Source of the DNA: Bacillota bacterium
GTDB lineage: Bacteria > Bacillota > Clostridia > Saccharofermentanales > DTU023
Assembly (NCBI GenBank): GCA_023622515.1
Contig: JAMNZB010000019.1
Location: forward strand, 1-42,942
Direction: 5' to 3'
Length of the DNA stretch: 42,942 bases
The position numbers were made by a program, and so were the translations under genes. This document shows positions 24,174 to 32,954 of the stretch, one piece after another. A model generated the notes under the pieces. That model saw only the letters and a list, made by a program, of their open reading frames with translations, had not been told where the DNA came from and did not search any database. Within the stretch, counting starts at the first letter, position 1. Every line of letters begins with the position of its first letter.

Positions 24174-25013
24174 TTATATATCAACAATCTCTGATAAGTT
24201 CATGGCCGCAAAAACTTCAGCCGGTGTATATAAGTTATTTCTATCTCCGGATGTGCTTTCTGTGGCGATAAGATTATGAAACATGCTATTCATAGCTTTA
24301 GCGGCAACACCAAGAGAAGTAACAGGGTAGAGGCCTATTTTAAAATTTAGCGATTTAATGAAGTCTATACTTTGTTGTGACGATATGCCTGACTCATTCA
24401 TATTTACAAGCAGGTCCACGCTTGCCTCTTGGGATACTTTTACAAGATCTTCCTTCGTTTTTATGGCTTCAACGTAAGCATAGTCTGCTCCCGCTTCCGC
24501 GGCAAGATTAATTCGCTTTATGGCTTCGTCAATACCATCGGTCATATTGGCAATCGTTCTGAAAATGATGACAAAATCCGGCCCTGTACTCTTGCGTATT
24601 GCCCTAATCTTATGGGCAACATTTTCCCAAGCTAATTTTTCTTTGGCTGTGGAAGGGTTCACTTGTGGAAGAACCTGATCATCAATCTGGAGGCCGGCAG
24701 CTCCGGCCAACATATATTTCTTTGCGGCATCAGCAGCATGGATAGCATTACCGAAACCATTATCGGCATCAGCAATTAAGGGAATACGGACACTGGCATT
24801 GATTTTTTGGATAGCATCAAGAAAGCCGGATAAAGCTAAAAAACCAATATCGGGTCGGCCCAGGTTGGCCATGCTTAAAGCACCGCCGGAAAGAAAGATT
24901 GCTTTAGCTCCGGCATTTTCAGCTAACTTTGCAGAAAGACAATCGTAAACTCCGGGCAGGACCAGATACTTTGTCTCTTCAAGTATTGTTCTAAGTTTCT
25001 TTGCATTTGTCAT
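24174..25013 (-). CDS. Isocitrate lyase/PEP mutase superfamily protein lacking the KxCGH loop
   Basis: TIM-barrel protein of 279 residues. Mg-binding residues are in IADADNGFGN (Asp82, Asp84) and GLQIDDQ (Asp111 where most members have Glu). The FLSGGALSMANLGRPD block is typical of PrpB, carboxyphosphonoenolpyruvate mutase and oxaloacetate decarboxylase relatives. Where lyases carry K-K/R-C-G-H, this protein reads LPQVNPSTAKEK, so it has no catalytic cysteine. It should not be called methylisocitrate lyase. A decarboxylase or hydrolase of a 2-oxoacid (as in the PA4872-type oxaloacetate decarboxylases) is one option. AAGGATG precedes the ATG. It converges on the amide-utilisation operon and may act on its product. 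Confidence 0.8.
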   Translation of the reverse strand: MTNAKKLRTILEETKYLVLPGVYDCLSAKLAENAGAKAIFLSGGALSMANLGRPDIGFLALSGFLDAIQKINASVRIPLIADADNGFGNAIHAADAAKKYMLAGAAGLQIDDQVLPQVNPSTAKEKLAWENVAHKIRAIRKSTGPDFVIIFRTIANMTDGIDEAIKRINLAAEAGADYAYVEAIKTKEDLVKVSQEASVDLLVNMNESGISSQQSIDFIKSLNFKIGLYPVTSLGVAAKAMNSMFHNLIATESTSGDRNNLYTPAEVFAAMNLSEIVDI

Positions 25014-25200
25014 AATAATTTCATCCTTAAATACTTAAAATTATTCATCACAACAAGACGACAAAGGCAAATGATAACTTTTTTATTCTAGCATACCTTA
25101 GCCTTTTTATAGATATTATTAAAAACTATTGCGACTCAATTCTGACAAAAGCAACGTCATTTTTTCTAAGTTAGAGCAAAAAAACTTTTCGAAAATACTC

Positions 25201-25228
25201 TTGACAAGGGTAAAAATGTAGCTAGAAT
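25201..25228 (+). promoter_or_regulatory. thrS: Promoter of the thrS T-box transcript
   Basis: Perfect -35 TTGACA (25201-25206), 16-base spacer, and TAGAAT (25223-25228). It lies just upstream of the T-box leader. The region 25029-25200 before it is AT-rich and should also hold the promoter of the divergent gene; I see nothing else there. Confidence 0.75.
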
Positions 25229-25235
25229 TTAAGGG

Positions 25236-25475
25236 GAAAAAAGCAATGAAGGAGAAAGTAGATAACGTCCTTTCTTGTAAAGAGAAAAGGGTCTTGGCTG
25301 AGAGCCCTTTCAAGAAATGTTATTGAAGACCACTCCGGAGCTGTGCGCGATGAGCGTTACCGTATCTCGGCGTTAACGAGGGGGATTCCTAGAATCCCGT
25401 GAGTGAAAGATCAAGGTGGAACCGTGCCACTAGTGCACCCTTGGCAAGCAAAATAATGCCTGCTGAGGTTTTTTT
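25236..25475 (+). ncRNA. T-box riboswitch, threonine specifier ACC
   Basis: Leader RNA that senses uncharged tRNA-Thr. Stem I is closed by GGAG (25251-25254) pairing with CTCC (25333-25336). Above it AGTA and GAA (25325-25327) form the loop-E motif, GATAAC pairs with GTTATT, and the specifier codon ACC (25329-25331) is followed by A. A distal stem-loop GGCTGAGAGCC sits at the tip. The conserved T-box AAGGTGGAACCGTGC lies at 25413-25427. The terminator arm CCTTGGCAAGC pairs imperfectly with GCCTGCTGAGG, followed by T7 (25469-25475). Pairing of uncharged tRNA-Thr would prevent termination and raise thrS expression. Confidence 0.92.
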
Positions 25476-25503
25476 ATTTCAGCAGAACACGGGAGGAATA
25501 ATT

Positions 25504-27423
25504 ATGATACAAATTACATTAAAAGATGGCTCCGGAAAAGTGATAGAGCCGGGGAAGAGCGTTTTGGAACTGGCTGAGAATCTTAGTGCAGGTCTTGCCA
25601 GGAAGGCCTGTGCAGCTCTTGTTGATGGCGAGCTGCAAGATTTGCGCTATAGGCTTGAGGAAGATGCTGCGGTAGAAATTTTGGATTTTGAAACAGAAGG
25701 TGGTAAAGAGGCTTTCTGGCATACTTCTGCCCATATTTTGGCGCAAGCGGTAAAGCGCTTATATCCCGGCGCAAAACTAGCTATCGGCCCTTCTATTGAT
25801 GCCGGATTTTATTATGATATTGATCTCGAAGAGCCGCTAAGTGAGGATGATTTACCCAAAATAGAAGAGGAGATGGTCCGTATTAGCCAGGAGGCTCTTG
25901 AGATTACTTCTTTTTCTTTACCGCGTGATGAGGCCCTGCAATATGTTAAAGAGCAGGAAGAGGACTATAAAGTTGAGCTGATTCAAGATTTGCCGGAGGG
26001 GGAAATTATTAGTTTCTACCGGCAGGGTGAATTTGTTGATTTATGTCGGGGTCCCCACCTCATGAACACCAAAGAAGTGAAGGCGATAAAGCTGTTATCT
26101 ATTGCCGGTGCCTATTGGCGTGGTGATGAGAAGAATAAAATGCTGACCCGTATTTACGGCGTTTCCTTTCCGAAAAAATCTGAATTAGATAATCATTTAC
26201 AGATGCTGGAAGAGGCAAAATTGCGTGACCATAGGAAATTAGGCCGAGAGTTGAAATTGTTTATCTTTAACGAGTCCGGCCCCGGCTTTCCCTTCTGGCT
26301 AAATAATGGAATGATTCTCAGAAATGAGATTCTTGAATTCTGGAAGGAATTGCATTACCGGGACGAATATCAGGAAATCTCAACGCCTATCCTGCTCAAT
26401 CAGGGCTTATGGGAAACATCGGGCCACTGGTTTCATTATAGAGAAAATATGTATACTACGGAAATTGATGATGAGCTATATGCCATAAAGCCCATGAATT
26501 GCCCCGGCGGGATGTTGGTTTACAAGAGTGAACAACGTAGTTACCGTAACCTACCCCTGCGAATTGCTGAATTAGGTCTGGTCCACCGCCATGAATTATC
26601 CGGTGCCCTGCATGGTCTTATGCGTGTACGGAGCTTTACTCAGGATGATGCCCATATTTATATGACCAAGGAACAAATACGAGATGAAATTAAAGGGGTC
26701 CTACGTTTAGTCGATGAAATTTATCGACAATTTGCTTTTGACTATAATGTTGTCCTTTCTACGCGCCCGGAAGATTTCATGGGAGAAATTAGCGAATGGG
26801 ACGAGGCGGAAGCAGCCTTGAAGGCAGCCCTGGATGAGGTTGGGCAAGAGTATACCGTTAATGAGGGTGATGGGGCTTTCTACGGACCCAAAATTGACTT
26901 CCACATTAAAGACTCGATGAATCGGGTTTGGCAATGTGGAACAATTCAGCTGGACTTCCAGCTACCCCAGCGCTTTGAAGCAGAATATGTCGGCGAAGAC
27001 GGCGAGCGCCATCGTCCGATTATGATTCACCGGGCTATCCTAGGGTCTCTTGAACGTTTTATTGCTGTGCTTATCGAACATACAGCCGGTAAGTTACCGG
27101 TCTGGCTGGCCCCCCAACAGGCGAGAATTCTCCCGATTTCTTCAGAACGCCATGCCGATTATGCCAATAGCCTTGCGGAAGAGATGAAAGAATATGGTTT
27201 CCGGGTAGAGGTTGACCATCGCAATGAAAAACTTGGCTACAAAATCCGTCAAGCCCAGATGGAAAAAGTGCCCTATATGCTGATTGTCGGTAATCAGGAA
27301 GCAGAGGACGGTACGGTTTCCGTACGCCGCAGGGATACGGAAAAGAATGAGTTGATGTCTGGCGAAGACTTTATCCAACTTTTAGAAAAGCAGGTAATAG
27401 AAAGAACCTGGGAACTGTTATAA
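25504..27423 (+). CDS. thrS: Threonyl-tRNA synthetase
   Basis: Class II synthetase of 639 residues that charges tRNA-Thr. An N-terminal TGS domain (1-60), an editing domain with HTSAHILAQAVKRLYPGAK (about 75-93), and a catalytic core with MNCPGGMLVY (zinc Cys), VHRHELSGALHGLMRVRSF and QDDAHIY are present. The anticodon-binding domain ends with KVPYMLIVGNQE and SVRRRD. Length and order are those of bacterial ThrRS. The start at 25504 follows GGGAGGAATAATT directly after the T-box terminator; the frame is open upstream through the leader but cannot be coding there. Confidence 0.97.
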   Translation: MIQITLKDGSGKVIEPGKSVLELAENLSAGLARKACAALVDGELQDLRYRLEEDAAVEILDFETEGGKEAFWHTSAHILAQAVKRLYPGAKLAIGPSIDAGFYYDIDLEEPLSEDDLPKIEEEMVRISQEALEITSFSLPRDEALQYVKEQEEDYKVELIQDLPEGEIISFYRQGEFVDLCRGPHLMNTKEVKAIKLLSIAGAYWRGDEKNKMLTRIYGVSFPKKSELDNHLQMLEEAKLRDHRKLGRELKLFIFNESGPGFPFWLNNGMILRNEILEFWKELHYRDEYQEISTPILLNQGLWETSGHWFHYRENMYTTEIDDELYAIKPMNCPGGMLVYKSEQRSYRNLPLRIAELGLVHRHELSGALHGLMRVRSFTQDDAHIYMTKEQIRDEIKGVLRLVDEIYRQFAFDYNVVLSTRPEDFMGEISEWDEAEAALKAALDEVGQEYTVNEGDGAFYGPKIDFHIKDSMNRVWQCGTIQLDFQLPQRFEAEYVGEDGERHRPIMIHRAILGSLERFIAVLIEHTAGKLPVWLAPQQARILPISSERHADYANSLAEEMKEYGFRVEVDHRNEKLGYKIRQAQMEKVPYMLIVGNQEAEDGTVSVRRRDTEKNELMSGEDFIQLLEKQVIERTWELL

Positions 27424-27512
27424 ACAAAACATCAATACCATGAATAGCAGGGTCATTGATTTGACAAGGGGGCAATAATTCCCAAAACCGGTTAAGAGCC
27501 TTAATAGCTGAA

Positions 27513-27549
27513 AAAGACCATCTCAAACGGAAGGCTTGAGATGGTCTTT
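27513..27549. terminator. Bidirectional terminator between thrS and pepA
   Basis: Perfect 14-bp stem AAAGACCATCTCAA (27513-27526) / TTGAGATGGTCTTT (27536-27549) with a 9-nt loop. A-run before the stem gives a T-run for the minus strand, so it can serve both convergent genes. Confidence 0.85.
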
Positions 27550-27625
27550 CTACATACTTACATAAACTGTTTGTCCTTACAAAGTAACTCTATTTCTATA
27601 ATAAATATCACAAGCTTTGCATAGT

Positions 27626-29092
27626 CTAGGCAAAGTAATTCTTGCTTAGATAATAGAGGAGCTCTGTTCCGACACCGGTTGCCCCTTTGGGTGCACGGTC
27701 GGAGCCGGCTTCATGGTATGATGTTCCGGCAATATCGAAGTGCAAGAAGGGAACCTTATTGGCAAAAGCACGGATAAATAGTCCGGCAGTGATAGGTCCA
27801 CCGCCACGAACGCCGCCATTTTTGATATCGGCCCGGTCAGACTTATTCTTTTCTTCATAGTCTTCATCGATGGGGAAGCGCCAAATCTTGTCGCCGCATT
27901 GCTTAGAAGCTTCTTCAGCGAGTTGATAAAGCTCGTCTGAATCAGAGATAGAGCCTGTGACGTGGTCGCCTAAAGCGATGATAACAGCACCGGTAAGCGT
28001 AGCAATATCAACAATAGCATCCGCTTTTTCTTCTTTCCAAGCATAGGTGACGGCGTCTGCTAAGGTCAGACGACCTTCAGCATCGGTAGACATAACTTCA
28101 ATTGTCTTTCCGGCTAGGGAACCGATAATATCACCGTTAAGATAGGAACGTCCTGAAAGCATGTTTTCACAAGCGGCAACGAGGGCAACGACATTAACTT
28201 TTGCCTTTTCACTGGCTAAGGCTGCCATAGTCCCAATGACTGCAGCCGAACCGGCCATGTCGCTATTCATTGTATGCATACTATTGCCGGGTTTGATATC
28301 ATAACCACCGCTGTCATAGGTTAGGCCTTTACCGACTAAAGCGAGTGTTTTGTCGCTGTCCGGGTTATTCTTAAAGCGCATGATGATAAACTTGGGTTCT
28401 TCGTCAGACCCCTTGGCTACATTCCAAAAAGCATCCATGCCAATTTCTTGAATTTTTTCAGCACCAAAGACTTCGACTTCGAAGCCACAGGCTTGCCCCA
28501 GCTCTCTAGCTTCTTCAGCAAGTCTTGTGGGAGTCATAACATTAGCCGGTTGGTTTACCAGTTCACGAGCTTTGGCGATGGCCTTTTTAAGCGTGTTTGC
28601 TTCATGCTCGATAGCTTTTGTCTCATCACTGGCCACGAGCAGAAGAACTTCAGCAAGAGCATCCTTTTTCTCTTCATCCTCTTTTAGCTCAAGTGAATTG
28701 GTATAGCCGCTTGTCTTGTGTAGGTCAAAGGAGTTGTCAGAAAGCCCTAAACATTTAGCAATTTGAACCAACTCTTCCTTGCTGAAAGAAGGACTGACGT
28801 ATACAGCTGCCTTCTTTTCTTTGAAGGTGTTCAGCTGCTGAGCGAATTCTTTTATTTTCTTTTGTAAGCTATTGACGTCGATGTCTTTCTTATAAGTTAG
28901 AACAGCTAATTCGGCAACCTTATTATCGTTTGCAACACGAACGACCTTGCTGCCGGCCTTATCTTCCTTGGCTTGAAATTCCTCTTCAAAAATACCCAGT
29001 ACAGTTGGGAAGGTATCCTCAACTTTACGTATCAGGCCCTTAACAGGGAACTCACTATTTGTTTCACTATGCTTTTGTACTTTTACTTGCAT
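27626..29092 (-). CDS. pepA: Leucyl aminopeptidase, M17 family (PepA type)
   Basis: Cytosolic metallopeptidase of 488 residues that removes N-terminal residues from peptides. The two-metal site is visible in LVGKGLTYDSGGYDIKPG, in MNSDMAGSAAVIGT and in MSTDAEGRLTLADAV, the last corresponding to NTDAEGR with Ser for Asn. The C-terminal FLHFDIAGTSYHEAGSDRAPKGATG completes the family pattern. The N-terminal domain (1-160) is poorly conserved, as usual. A GGAGG site lies 6 bases before the ATG, and its own extended -10 promoter is seen upstream. The product may process imported peptides, but no direct link is visible. Confidence 0.93.
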   Translation of the reverse strand: MQVKVQKHSETNSEFPVKGLIRKVEDTFPTVLGIFEEEFQAKEDKAGSKVVRVANDNKVAELAVLTYKKDIDVNSLQKKIKEFAQQLNTFKEKKAAVYVSPSFSKEELVQIAKCLGLSDNSFDLHKTSGYTNSLELKEDEEKKDALAEVLLLVASDETKAIEHEANTLKKAIAKARELVNQPANVMTPTRLAEEARELGQACGFEVEVFGAEKIQEIGMDAFWNVAKGSDEEPKFIIMRFKNNPDSDKTLALVGKGLTYDSGGYDIKPGNSMHTMNSDMAGSAAVIGTMAALASEKAKVNVVALVAACENMLSGRSYLNGDIIGSLAGKTIEVMSTDAEGRLTLADAVTYAWKEEKADAIVDIATLTGAVIIALGDHVTGSISDSDELYQLAEEASKQCGDKIWRFPIDEDYEEKNKSDRADIKNGGVRGGGPITAGLFIRAFANKVPFLHFDIAGTSYHEAGSDRAPKGATGVGTELLYYLSKNYFA

Positions 29093-29121
29093 ATTAACCT
29101 CCGTTATTGAATTCGCCCACC

Positions 29122-29130
29122 ATTATAGCA
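29122..29130 (-). promoter_or_regulatory. Extended -10 promoter of pepA
   Basis: On the minus strand the sequence reads TGCTATAAT, an extended -10 element 30 bases before the pepA start. No good -35 is visible, which is common with extended -10 promoters. Confidence 0.5.
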
Positions 29131-29192
29131 AACATTAGGGATAAATAATAAGAAGACTTATTCGGCTGGGCTATAAGGCGCTGCAGAGGCTG

Positions 29193-29924
29193 CTAAGAGC
29201 GTTTTCTCTCCGCTTGTTTAGCAAGAAATAAGCAAAGTAATGAGCAGGTTAAGATAATCACAAGTATGGCAAGAGCCATCGATTTAAAAAAGTCAGCCGG
29301 TAAATATAAAATGATAGGGTCTCTTTCAGGCCGGAAGAGCCAATAGTCATTTCTAAAAAAAATCTTATGAAAAATGGCAAAGCTTTCTTCAAAATTTATA
29401 CTGATAAAAGAACCAAGGCAAAGCGGGATTAGCAAAGATAGTCTGCCGCCGTACCGCAAATATTGGTAATTTCCTTTTCGAAATTGCATAAGGCTAAGCG
29501 GGATAAGCAATACTGTTGTAAAGATGAGGATGCCGATGACAAGGGAAAAAATGGCCTTAACATCATGAAAGTGTTGCAGCCCTTCAGCTGACATAGCTAA
29601 AGCTGTGAAAGAAAGCTCCTTTTGATAGGGATTGAGGCAAAAAGAAATGAGTTTTTGATAGTTCTCTTTAATTTCAGACCGGCTTAAGCTCTTTTTTATT
29701 TCTGAATCTTGTGTTTCCAAGGGGGCTGCCGTTTCCGCTTTTTTTACCAAGGAACTATCTCCCGCCGGTATGGTTTCCTCCGGTATGGGGACTTGCAGCT
29801 CTTGCAATTGGGGAATATACAGATTATAGATAAAGGGCTGAAGTGTGGTGAGAGTGATAGAAAAACTAAGGATGAAAAAGCATAGGAGAATGCCTGCCAG
29901 GATGTTGATACCTTTGTTAGTCAA
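29193..29924 (-). CDS. TIGR01906/DUF1461 membrane protein, possible lipoprotein transacylase (Lit-like)
   Basis: Membrane protein of 243 residues with four predicted segments (about 8-28, 122-142, 158-177 and 213-235). The family pattern is clear: EGLQHFHDVKAIF, then FHKIFFRNDYWLFRPERDPIILYLPADFF. Lit, which moves an acyl chain within lipoproteins to give the lyso form, belongs to this family and uses two histidines; His118 (in HF-x-DVK) and His186 are the likely equivalents. The extracellular loop (about 45-85) is longer and more charged than I expect. Not all family members are proven Lit enzymes. The start appears to be TTG with a weak ribosome site, so the N-terminus is uncertain. It lies 100 bases upstream of pepA on the same strand. 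Confidence 0.72.
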   Translation of the reverse strand: MTNKGINILAGILLCFFILSFSITLTTLQPFIYNLYIPQLQELQVPIPEETIPAGDSSLVKKAETAAPLETQDSEIKKSLSRSEIKENYQKLISFCLNPYQKELSFTALAMSAEGLQHFHDVKAIFSLVIGILIFTTVLLIPLSLMQFRKGNYQYLRYGGRLSLLIPLCLGSFISINFEESFAIFHKIFFRNDYWLFRPERDPIILYLPADFFKSMALAILVIILTCSLLCLFLAKQAERKRS

Positions 29925-30083
29925 TTTCTTAATACCACTTTCTCTTTTATTTTGACTAGGATAATAAAGGGGTCAAGGCTCTTTGTCAAAATCCATTCCC
30001 TAAGCCGGCTGATGTTTCTTGTTTTATAAGAACTGTAATATTCGTATTTCCGGACCGGTAAAGTTCACATTCTTGTGTAAAAC

Positions 30084-30149
30084 TTGTCAAGTTCTAGTCA
30101 AAATGAAGGCGTATACTGGATAGTGAAAGTTTTATAATAAAAGTTTTAT
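30084..30149 (+). promoter_or_regulatory. clpB: clpB control region with GTCAA repeats
   Basis: GTCAA occurs at 30086-30090 and 30097-30101, each like half of a CtsR heat-shock operator (RGTCAAA-NAN-RGTCAAA), but the spacing is one base too long. Two -10-like hexamers follow: TATACT (30112-30117) and TATAAT (30133-30138). AAAGTTTTAT is repeated at 30126-30135 and 30140-30149. No CIRCE element is present. Confidence 0.35.
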
Positions 30150-30165
30150 CATAAGGGGGATATAT

Positions 30166-32763
30166 ATGAATATAGAGAAATTTGATAAGCGAGCCCTGGA
30201 AATTATCGGGCATGCACAAAATATTGCCATAAAGAACGGGAATCCGGAATTAAATGACTTGCATTTGGCCCAGGCACTACTGTCGGATGATAAACAGGTT
30301 ATTGTACAAGTGCTTTTCTATCTCAATGTTGATGTTGAGGCCTTGCGGGCAGAGATTTCGGATGCCTTGGCGCAAGAACCCAGCCAAAGTGGTGAGGGGA
30401 GAATTTATCCCAGTACGGTATACCAAAGAGTATTACTTAAATCGGAAGATGTAGCTAAGGAGGCAGCGACACGGAACATTTATCCGGAACATATTTTTCT
30501 TGCCCTCCTGAAGGAGAAAGGCATTTCTTCCGTACGTATTATGAAGAAGCACGGTATCAGCTACGATTACTTTTTGACCGGACTTAAAAACTTTCAAAAT
30601 AAGGCTATGGCAAAAAACAAAATATCTGATGAACAAACAGAGCTTTTAGACAATTTTGGCAGAGATTTAACGGCTGAGGCAGAAAGAGGGAATATTGACC
30701 CTGTTATTGGGCGAGATGAGGAAATACGAGATGCCATTCGGATTTTGTCCAGAAGAAAGAAAAATAACCCCGTCTTAATCGGTGAGCCGGGTGTAGGCAA
30801 AACAGCTATCGTTGAGGGGCTGGCCCAAAGAATTGTGAAAAATGATGTGCCGGAACCCTTGCAAGGAAAGAGAATCTGGGCTCTTGATATGGGATCCTTA
30901 GTTGCCGGGGCTAAATACAGGGGAGAGTTTGAGGAACGCTTAAAGGATGTCCTTAATGCCATCTTAGACTCGAATGGAGAAATTATTCTGTTTATTGATG
31001 AAATCCATACGATTGTGGGAGCCGGTCAAGCAGAGGGCTCCCTGGACGCCTCCAACATGATGAAGCCCATGCTGGCACGAGGAGAAATTAAAGTTATTGG
31101 GGCGACCACATTGAATGAATACCGGGAGTCGATAGAAAAAGATGGCGCACTTGAGAGGCGCTTTCAGAGAGTCATGGTTCAAGAACCAACGGTAGAAGAT
31201 AGTGTTTCCATTCTGAGAGGCATCAAAGAAAAGTATGAAATCCACCATGGGATAAGGATTTCAGATAATGCGGTTGTGGCCTGTGTCAACCTATCCTCGC
31301 GTTATATCACAGACCGCTTTTTACCGGATAAGGCTATTGACTTGATGGACGAAGCTTGCGCTATGGTTCGTACAGAGATAGATACGATGCCCGAAGAACT
31401 CGATGAAATGAGAAGGCGAATATTGCAGATGCAAATTGAGATTGCAGCATTAAAAAAAGAGGATGATACTCATTCCGAAAAGCGGCTTGAAAAGCTGGAG
31501 TCGGAAAAAGCCGACTTGCAGGTAAATTTTGACCAGCGCTATGCCACTTGGGAGGCTGAAAAACAAGCCATCAACCGAGTGAATGAATTAAAAACGGCTA
31601 TTGACGATGTAAAACAAGAGATGGCCGATGCAGAAAGAAAATATGATTTTGAGCGACTTTCCGAATTGAAATATGATAAATTGCAAAAATATGAAGCGGA
31701 GCTGGAAGAAGCTAGTCGGAAGGCTAGTGAATCCGACAATCAACTGAAAGAAGAAGTTGATGAAGAAGATATTGCTGTTGTTGTTTCGAAGTGGACAGGC
31801 ATTCCTGTTGCCAAGCTAAAGGAGAGCGAACGCGAGAAGGTGCTGAATCTTGAGGACATTATGAGACAGCGGGTGGTTGGGCAAGACGAGGCGATAGCAG
31901 CAGTAAGCAGTGCCATTATGCGGGCTAGAGCCGGTATCAAGGACAAAGGGAAACCGATAGGCTCTTTCATCTTCTTCGGTCCAACCGGTGTCGGTAAAAC
32001 GGAATTAGCCAAAACAGTAACAGAAGTTCTTTTTGATGATGAGAAGAATTTAATCCGCATAGATATGTCTGAGTACATGGAGAAGTTTAATGTATCGCGT
32101 TTGATTGGTGCGGCTCCGGGCTATATCGGCTACGAGGAGGGGGGGCAGCTCACCGAGGCTGTCCGCCGAAAACCATATTCCGTAATCTTATTTGATGAAA
32201 TTGAAAAGGCCCATCCCGATGTGTTTAACATTTTGTTACAGGTCCTGGATGATGGGCGTTTGACGGATGGACAGGGGAGAGTGGTTGATTTTAAGAACAC
32301 CGTCATCATTATGACTTCAAACATAGGTTCGCATTATCTTTTAGAGGGCATTGATGAGCAAGGGAATATTACTACGGAAGCTAAGAAAAAGATAGAGATA
32401 GAAATACAAAATCGTTTCCGTCCGGAATTTATCAACCGCATTGATGAGATGGTCTTGTTTAAACCCTTGGGCAAGAAAGAAGTGGCTCAAATCATTGATA
32501 TACAACTCGGTCACTTGAACGAAAGATTGCTGGAACGCGGCATAGTGCTTGAGCTCTTGCCTGAAAGTAAGACCTATATACTGGAGAAATCTTTCTCGCC
32601 GGTCTATGGCGCGCGTGCTGTTAAGAGATTCTTGGAAGCGGAGCTGGAAACAGCTCTTTCCAGAGCGCTCCTGCTAGGAGAGATTACTTCCGGAGATCAA
32701 ATCGCCATCGGCATCGGTGAAAAGGAACAATTTACCTTTCATCATAAGGACAATGTGAAATGA
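30166..32763 (+). CDS. clpB: ATP-dependent disaggregase ClpB
   Basis: Hexameric AAA+ chaperone of 865 residues that pulls proteins out of aggregates together with the DnaK system. An N-terminal domain with two repeats (1-150), a first AAA domain with Walker [10 protein letters not shown] near residue 206 and Walker B LFIDEIHT, and a coiled-coil middle domain (about 400-530, rich in Glu/Lys) are present. The second AAA domain has [12 protein letters not shown] near 605 and [16 protein letters not shown]. The middle domain and overall length identify ClpB rather than ClpC or ClpE. AAGGGGGAT precedes the ATG. It forms a single-gene unit, divergent from the Lit-like gene. Confidence 0.96.
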   Translation: MNIEKFDKRALEIIGHAQNIAIKNGNPELNDLHLAQALLSDDKQVIVQVLFYLNVDVEALRAEISDALAQEPSQSGEGRIYPSTVYQRVLLKSEDVAKEAATRNIYPEHIFLALLKEKGISSVRIMKKHGISYDYFLTGLKNFQNKAMAKNKISDEQTELLDNFGRDLTAEAERGNIDPVIGRDEEIRDAIRILSRRKKNNPVLIGEPGVGKTAIVEGLAQRIVKNDVPEPLQGKRIWALDMGSLVAGAKYRGEFEERLKDVLNAILDSNGEIILFIDEIHTIVGAGQAEGSLDASNMMKPMLARGEIKVIGATTLNEYRESIEKDGALERRFQRVMVQEPTVEDSVSILRGIKEKYEIHHGIRISDNAVVACVNLSSRYITDRFLPDKAIDLMDEACAMVRTEIDTMPEELDEMRRRILQMQIEIAALKKEDDTHSEKRLEKLESEKADLQVNFDQRYATWEAEKQAINRVNELKTAIDDVKQEMADAERKYDFERLSELKYDKLQKYEAELEEASRKASESDNQLKEEVDEEDIAVVVSKWTGIPVAKLKESEREKVLNLEDIMRQRVVGQDEAIAAVSSAIMRARAGIKDKGKPIGSFIFFGPTGVGKTELAKTVTEVLFDDEKNLIRIDMSEYMEKFNVSRLIGAAPGYIGYEEGGQLTEAVRRKPYSVILFDEIEKAHPDVFNILLQVLDDGRLTDGQGRVVDFKNTVIIMTSNIGSHYLLEGIDEQGNITTEAKKKIEIEIQNRFRPEFINRIDEMVLFKPLGKKEVAQIIDIQLGHLNERLLERGIVLELLPESKTYILEKSFSPVYGARAVKRFLEAELETALSRALLLGEITSGDQIAIGIGEKEQFTFHHKDNVK

Positions 32764-32880
32764 CTTGTTATAAATGTTCACAATTCTTCATAATAATTGC
32801 ATTTTTATGCCATAGATTATCGCTATCATAAGTATGCAGTCAATAAAAACTGTAAAACCTCTTCATACGTCTCCTCAATT

Positions 32881-32911
32881 GGCCTCGCATCTTGCGAGGC
32901 CTTTGTCTTTT
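32881..32911 (+). terminator. Terminator between clpB and the DMT transporter gene
   Basis: Perfect 9-bp GC-rich stem GGCCTCGCA (32881-32889) / TGCGAGGCC (32893-32901), 3-nt loop, then TTTGTCTTTT. Confidence 0.8.
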
Positions 32912-32919
32912 GCTATAAT
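32892..32919 (+). promoter_or_regulatory. Promoter of the DMT transporter gene
   Basis: Extended -10 TGCTATAAT (32911-32919), with a weak -35 TTGCGA (32892-32897) that falls inside the right arm of the clpB terminator. The start codon lies 36 bases downstream of the -10. Confidence 0.55.
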
Positions 32920-32954
32920 TAGCATGGTTATTTCTGTCACTAGGGGGGCTGAAT

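Noticed and set aside
25399-25503. Longer start for thrS inside the leader
   Set aside because: These codons lie across the T-box motif and terminator, which are RNA elements.
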